A stretch of 64,000 nucleotides of DNA from RI-153 sp963721725. GTDB taxonomy: Bacteria > Chloroflexota > Anaerolineae > Caldilineales > Caldilineaceae. Below the pieces are notes generated by a model that was not told the origin of the DNA, made no database searches, and was given only the letters and a program-made list of their open reading frames with translations. Numbering within the stretch: position 1 is the stretch's first letter; every line of letters starts with the position of its first letter. Both the position numbers and the translations under genes were made by a program. This document shows, piece by piece, positions 62,185 to 64,000 of the stretch. The stretch is from positions 124,001 through 188,000 of the forward strand of contig CAVRLX010000016.1 in assembly GCA_963721725.1 (NCBI GenBank). Direction: 5' to 3'.

Positions 62185-62600
62185 TTATCACTATCTTGAG
62201 TTATCCCTATAAATAAATTCTTTTTTAGTCTTAATAGTAGGGTCTGGGGATATGGTGATAACTCTGTGGGGTACTAAGACAACCCACTATATCTAGTGTT
62301 GTTTTGTGCATACCCCCAAGATGTTGTAATTCTAAGTTCGCAAAACCATTACCACTTTTAGAATAACTTTTGGAATAACTTGGGAGAGTTGGGGATAGAA
62401 ATCGGTCGAATATATGTGCTACGCGAGATGTAGTGGTTGGGTTGCCAACTCTTCCTTGGCTGGGGATAACTGGGAAAAGTGGGGATAACGTTATTCTATG
62501 GTCTCTCAACAGGTTATTTATCCACTTTTACACCCAGTTATCCCCAGTTCTATCCCCAATTGGATCAGTTATCCCCAGCTGGGGATAAAGGTGGGATAAC
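62185..62600. other. DnaA-box-like cluster, candidate replication origin
   Basis: TTATCCCCA or its complement occurs five times exactly (62461-62469, 62480-62488, 62538-62546, 62569-62577, 62580-62588), the last two forming TTATCCCCAGCTGGGGATAA. One-mismatch forms lie at 62201, 62245, 62390, 62518 (TTATCCACT) and 62550. The E. coli DnaA box is TTATCCACA. The left part (62200-62350) is A/T-rich, as an unwinding region would be. The 540-bp gap holds no gene. Genes on both sides mainly point away from it. Confidence 0.55.
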
Positions 62601-62719
62601 TTCGTCTTTTCTCCATCAGGGGCATATGAAGGGAATAATTCGTTGACAGAGACCAACGCCGACAAGTAAAATATGCTTGCTCTATCCGCCTGTTGTCCAT
62701 CACTCTGAGACGAAATCGT

Positions 62720-63562
62720 ATGCTAATCCGTGTACTTACCTTTAACATTCGCGGCTGGCGCACGCTTCAAGATCAACCCAATTGGGAGCGAGTCGCCGCG
62801 GTGATCCAAGCAAGCAAGGCTGATCTGGTGGGGCTAAATGAAGTCTTCCATCCCCAGCGCTTTCAACCAGACAATCTGATTCAGGGCGAGACTGCGCTGG
62901 ATTGGTTGGCTCAACGTGTGGGAATGCAGGTTGTCTTTGGGCCGTGTCTACGCTGGCCGGCCACCACTACGCTGCCCGAACATAGCTATGGCAATGCCCT
63001 GCTCAGCCGGTGGCCGATTGTTGCCAGTGCCGCCCATCATCTCACCCCCGTGGATGGCAAGGAACAGCGCGGCTTGTTGGAAGCACGTGTCCTCTTGCCG
63101 GATAACCGCCCGCTGACCCTGTACGTGACCCATCTTGACCATACTGACGAGGCCGCCCGCATGGTTCAACTGCGCGCCGTGCGCACATGGACCGTCCGGG
63201 ATCGTAACCGCGGCCATTTGGTGATGGGCGACTTTAACGCCATCCATCCCCAGGATTATGCCCATCGCCCGCACGATCTGGCGCAGTTGGCCCAGCATGA
63301 AAAAGGCGCCAACATGACTGACCATGGACAAGGTCCCCAAGTGATCCCACAAATGCAGAAAACAGGCTATATCGACGTTCTTGACCATTGTGGCGTCCAC
63401 GGCGGCGACACCTTTTTGCCCGCTGAGGGCAATCTACGCATCGACTATATCTGGGTCAACGCCCCGTTGGTCAATGGCATTCGCCACGCCGAGATCTGGC
63501 AAGAATCGACAGGCCAAGAAGCCTCCGATCATCGTCCCGTCTTTGCCGAGATCGAGCTTTAA
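62720..63562 (+). CDS. Endonuclease/exonuclease/phosphatase family hydrolase
   Basis: The 280-residue EEP-superfamily protein has the active-site motifs TFNIRGW, LVGLNEVFHP (acidic metal ligand), VTHLDHTDEAARMVQL, MGDFNAI and EASDHRPVFAEI. Such enzymes hydrolyse phosphodiesters in DNA, lipids or nucleotides; the substrate is unknown. The ATG at 62720 is chosen; a TTG 27 bp upstream is in frame but less likely. rarA follows 2 bp after its stop. Confidence 0.88.
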   Translation: MLIRVLTFNIRGWRTLQDQPNWERVAAVIQASKADLVGLNEVFHPQRFQPDNLIQGETALDWLAQRVGMQVVFGPCLRWPATTTLPEHSYGNALLSRWPIVASAAHHLTPVDGKEQRGLLEARVLLPDNRPLTLYVTHLDHTDEAARMVQLRAVRTWTVRDRNRGHLVMGDFNAIHPQDYAHRPHDLAQLAQHEKGANMTDHGQGPQVIPQMQKTGYIDVLDHCGVHGGDTFLPAEGNLRIDYIWVNAPLVNGIRHAEIWQESTGQEASDHRPVFAEIEL

Positions 63563-63564
63563 AC

Positions 63565-64000
63565 ATGGATCTTTTTGAACAGGCCCGCCAGGAGCGGCTA
63601 GAAAAAGAATCGCCGCTGGCCGCGCGCATGAGGCCGCGCTTGTTGGAAGAGTTCATCGGCCAGGAGGCCATTGTGGGGCCGGGACGCCTACTCTGGCGCG
63701 CCATTCGCGCCGACCGCCTCAGCAGTCTGATCTTCTATGGCCCGCCCGGCACAGGCAAAACCACCTTGGCGCGTGTCATCGCCAACACCACCGCGGCCCA
63801 TTTCACGGCGCTCAACGCCGTGTTGGCCGGCGTCAAAGACATTCGCGAAGCTGTCCACGAGGCCCAGGAACGGCTGGCCCTGCACAACCGCCGCACGATT
63901 CTTTTTATTGACGAGGTTCACCGCTTCAACAAAGCCCAGCAAGATGCCCTCCTGCCCTGGGTGGAAAATGGCACGGTGATCTTCATCGGGGCCACCACCG
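63565..64000 (+). CDS. rarA: Replication-associated recombination protein A (RarA/MgsA), N-terminal part
   Basis: The gene runs off the right edge after about 145 residues. It begins MDLFEQARQERLEKESPLAA and has FIGQEAIVGPGRLLWRAIRA, Walker A YGPPGTGKTTLARVIAN, and Walker B ILFIDEVHRFNKAQQDALLP followed by ENGTVIFIGATT. This is the classic RarA AAA+ ATPase start. RarA acts at stalled replication forks. It lies 2 bp after the EEP gene, so the two are probably co-transcribed, close to the candidate origin. Confidence 0.95.
   Translation, partial: MDLFEQARQERLEKESPLAARMRPRLLEEFIGQEAIVGPGRLLWRAIRADRLSSLIFYGPPGTGKTTLARVIANTTAAHFTALNAVLAGVKDIREAVHEAQERLALHNRRTILFIDEVHRFNKAQQDALLPWVENGTVIFIGATT

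Overview
The window looks like an interior piece of a bacterial chromosome of about 60 percent GC, most probably Chloroflexota and perhaps a Caldilineae or Promineofilum-like lineage. This placement is an inference from gene content: a translin-family protein, a small Cas4-N-terminus-like membrane protein, an F420-dependent LLM oxidoreductase, a K+-dependent membrane pyrophosphatase, SIMPL and YugP proteins, SD-led starts and no outer-membrane genes. I see no rRNA, tRNA, CRISPR array, prophage or complete insertion sequence.

Layout. 0-2.6 kb: the N-terminal end of an NfeD-like protease, recN and tatA. 2.7-16.6 kb: a GT-C glycosyltransferase, an amidohydrolase, a Gfo/Idh oxidoreductase, a DUF2087 regulator with prolyl oligopeptidase, an SLC12-type transporter, an overlapping AlkX/ABM/M20 operon and a lipoprotein. 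16.7-26.7 kb: a translin, Cas4-like and alpha-solenoid operon, hppA behind a long structured leader, a lytic transglycosylase and gatB. 26.7-32.3 kb: a SIMPL protein, a TetR-controlled oxidoreductase operon and toxin-antitoxin-like genes. 32.4-42.4 kb: a double UxaA protein, an LLM oxidoreductase, a Gfo/Idh protein, a UvrD-like helicase, crcB and an M1-like peptidase. 42.7-52.1 kb: an arginine gene run (paiB, argC, SpoU methylase, argB, argD, NAGS, carA) followed by two GNATs and homoserine dehydrogenase. 52.1-61.5 kb: mostly minus-strand envelope and protease genes (LysM, subtilisin, HtrA, YugP, MurJ) with a nuclease-like/Tudor protein. 61.6-64 kb: an M23 peptidase, a DnaA-box-like cluster that is a candidate oriC, an EEP hydrolase and the start of rarA.

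Points of most interest. (1) A 91-93 bp palindromic MITE-like element occurs in four full and two shrunken copies; one copy has a perfect 8-bp target duplication. (2) The arg run has a near-consensus promoter, a 22-codon leader peptide with an Arg-Arg pair, and an intrinsic terminator before the first gene, which together suggest attenuation. (3) hppA has a roughly 210-nt leader ending in a terminator. (4) Five exact copies of TTATCCCCA lie within 130 bp. (5) Many spacers are built as private inverted repeats.

Caution on sequence quality. At least six conserved genes, including the normally essential gatB, are broken by what look like single-base shifts. I read these as consensus or assembly indels rather than true pseudogenes, and each is annotated as one gene.
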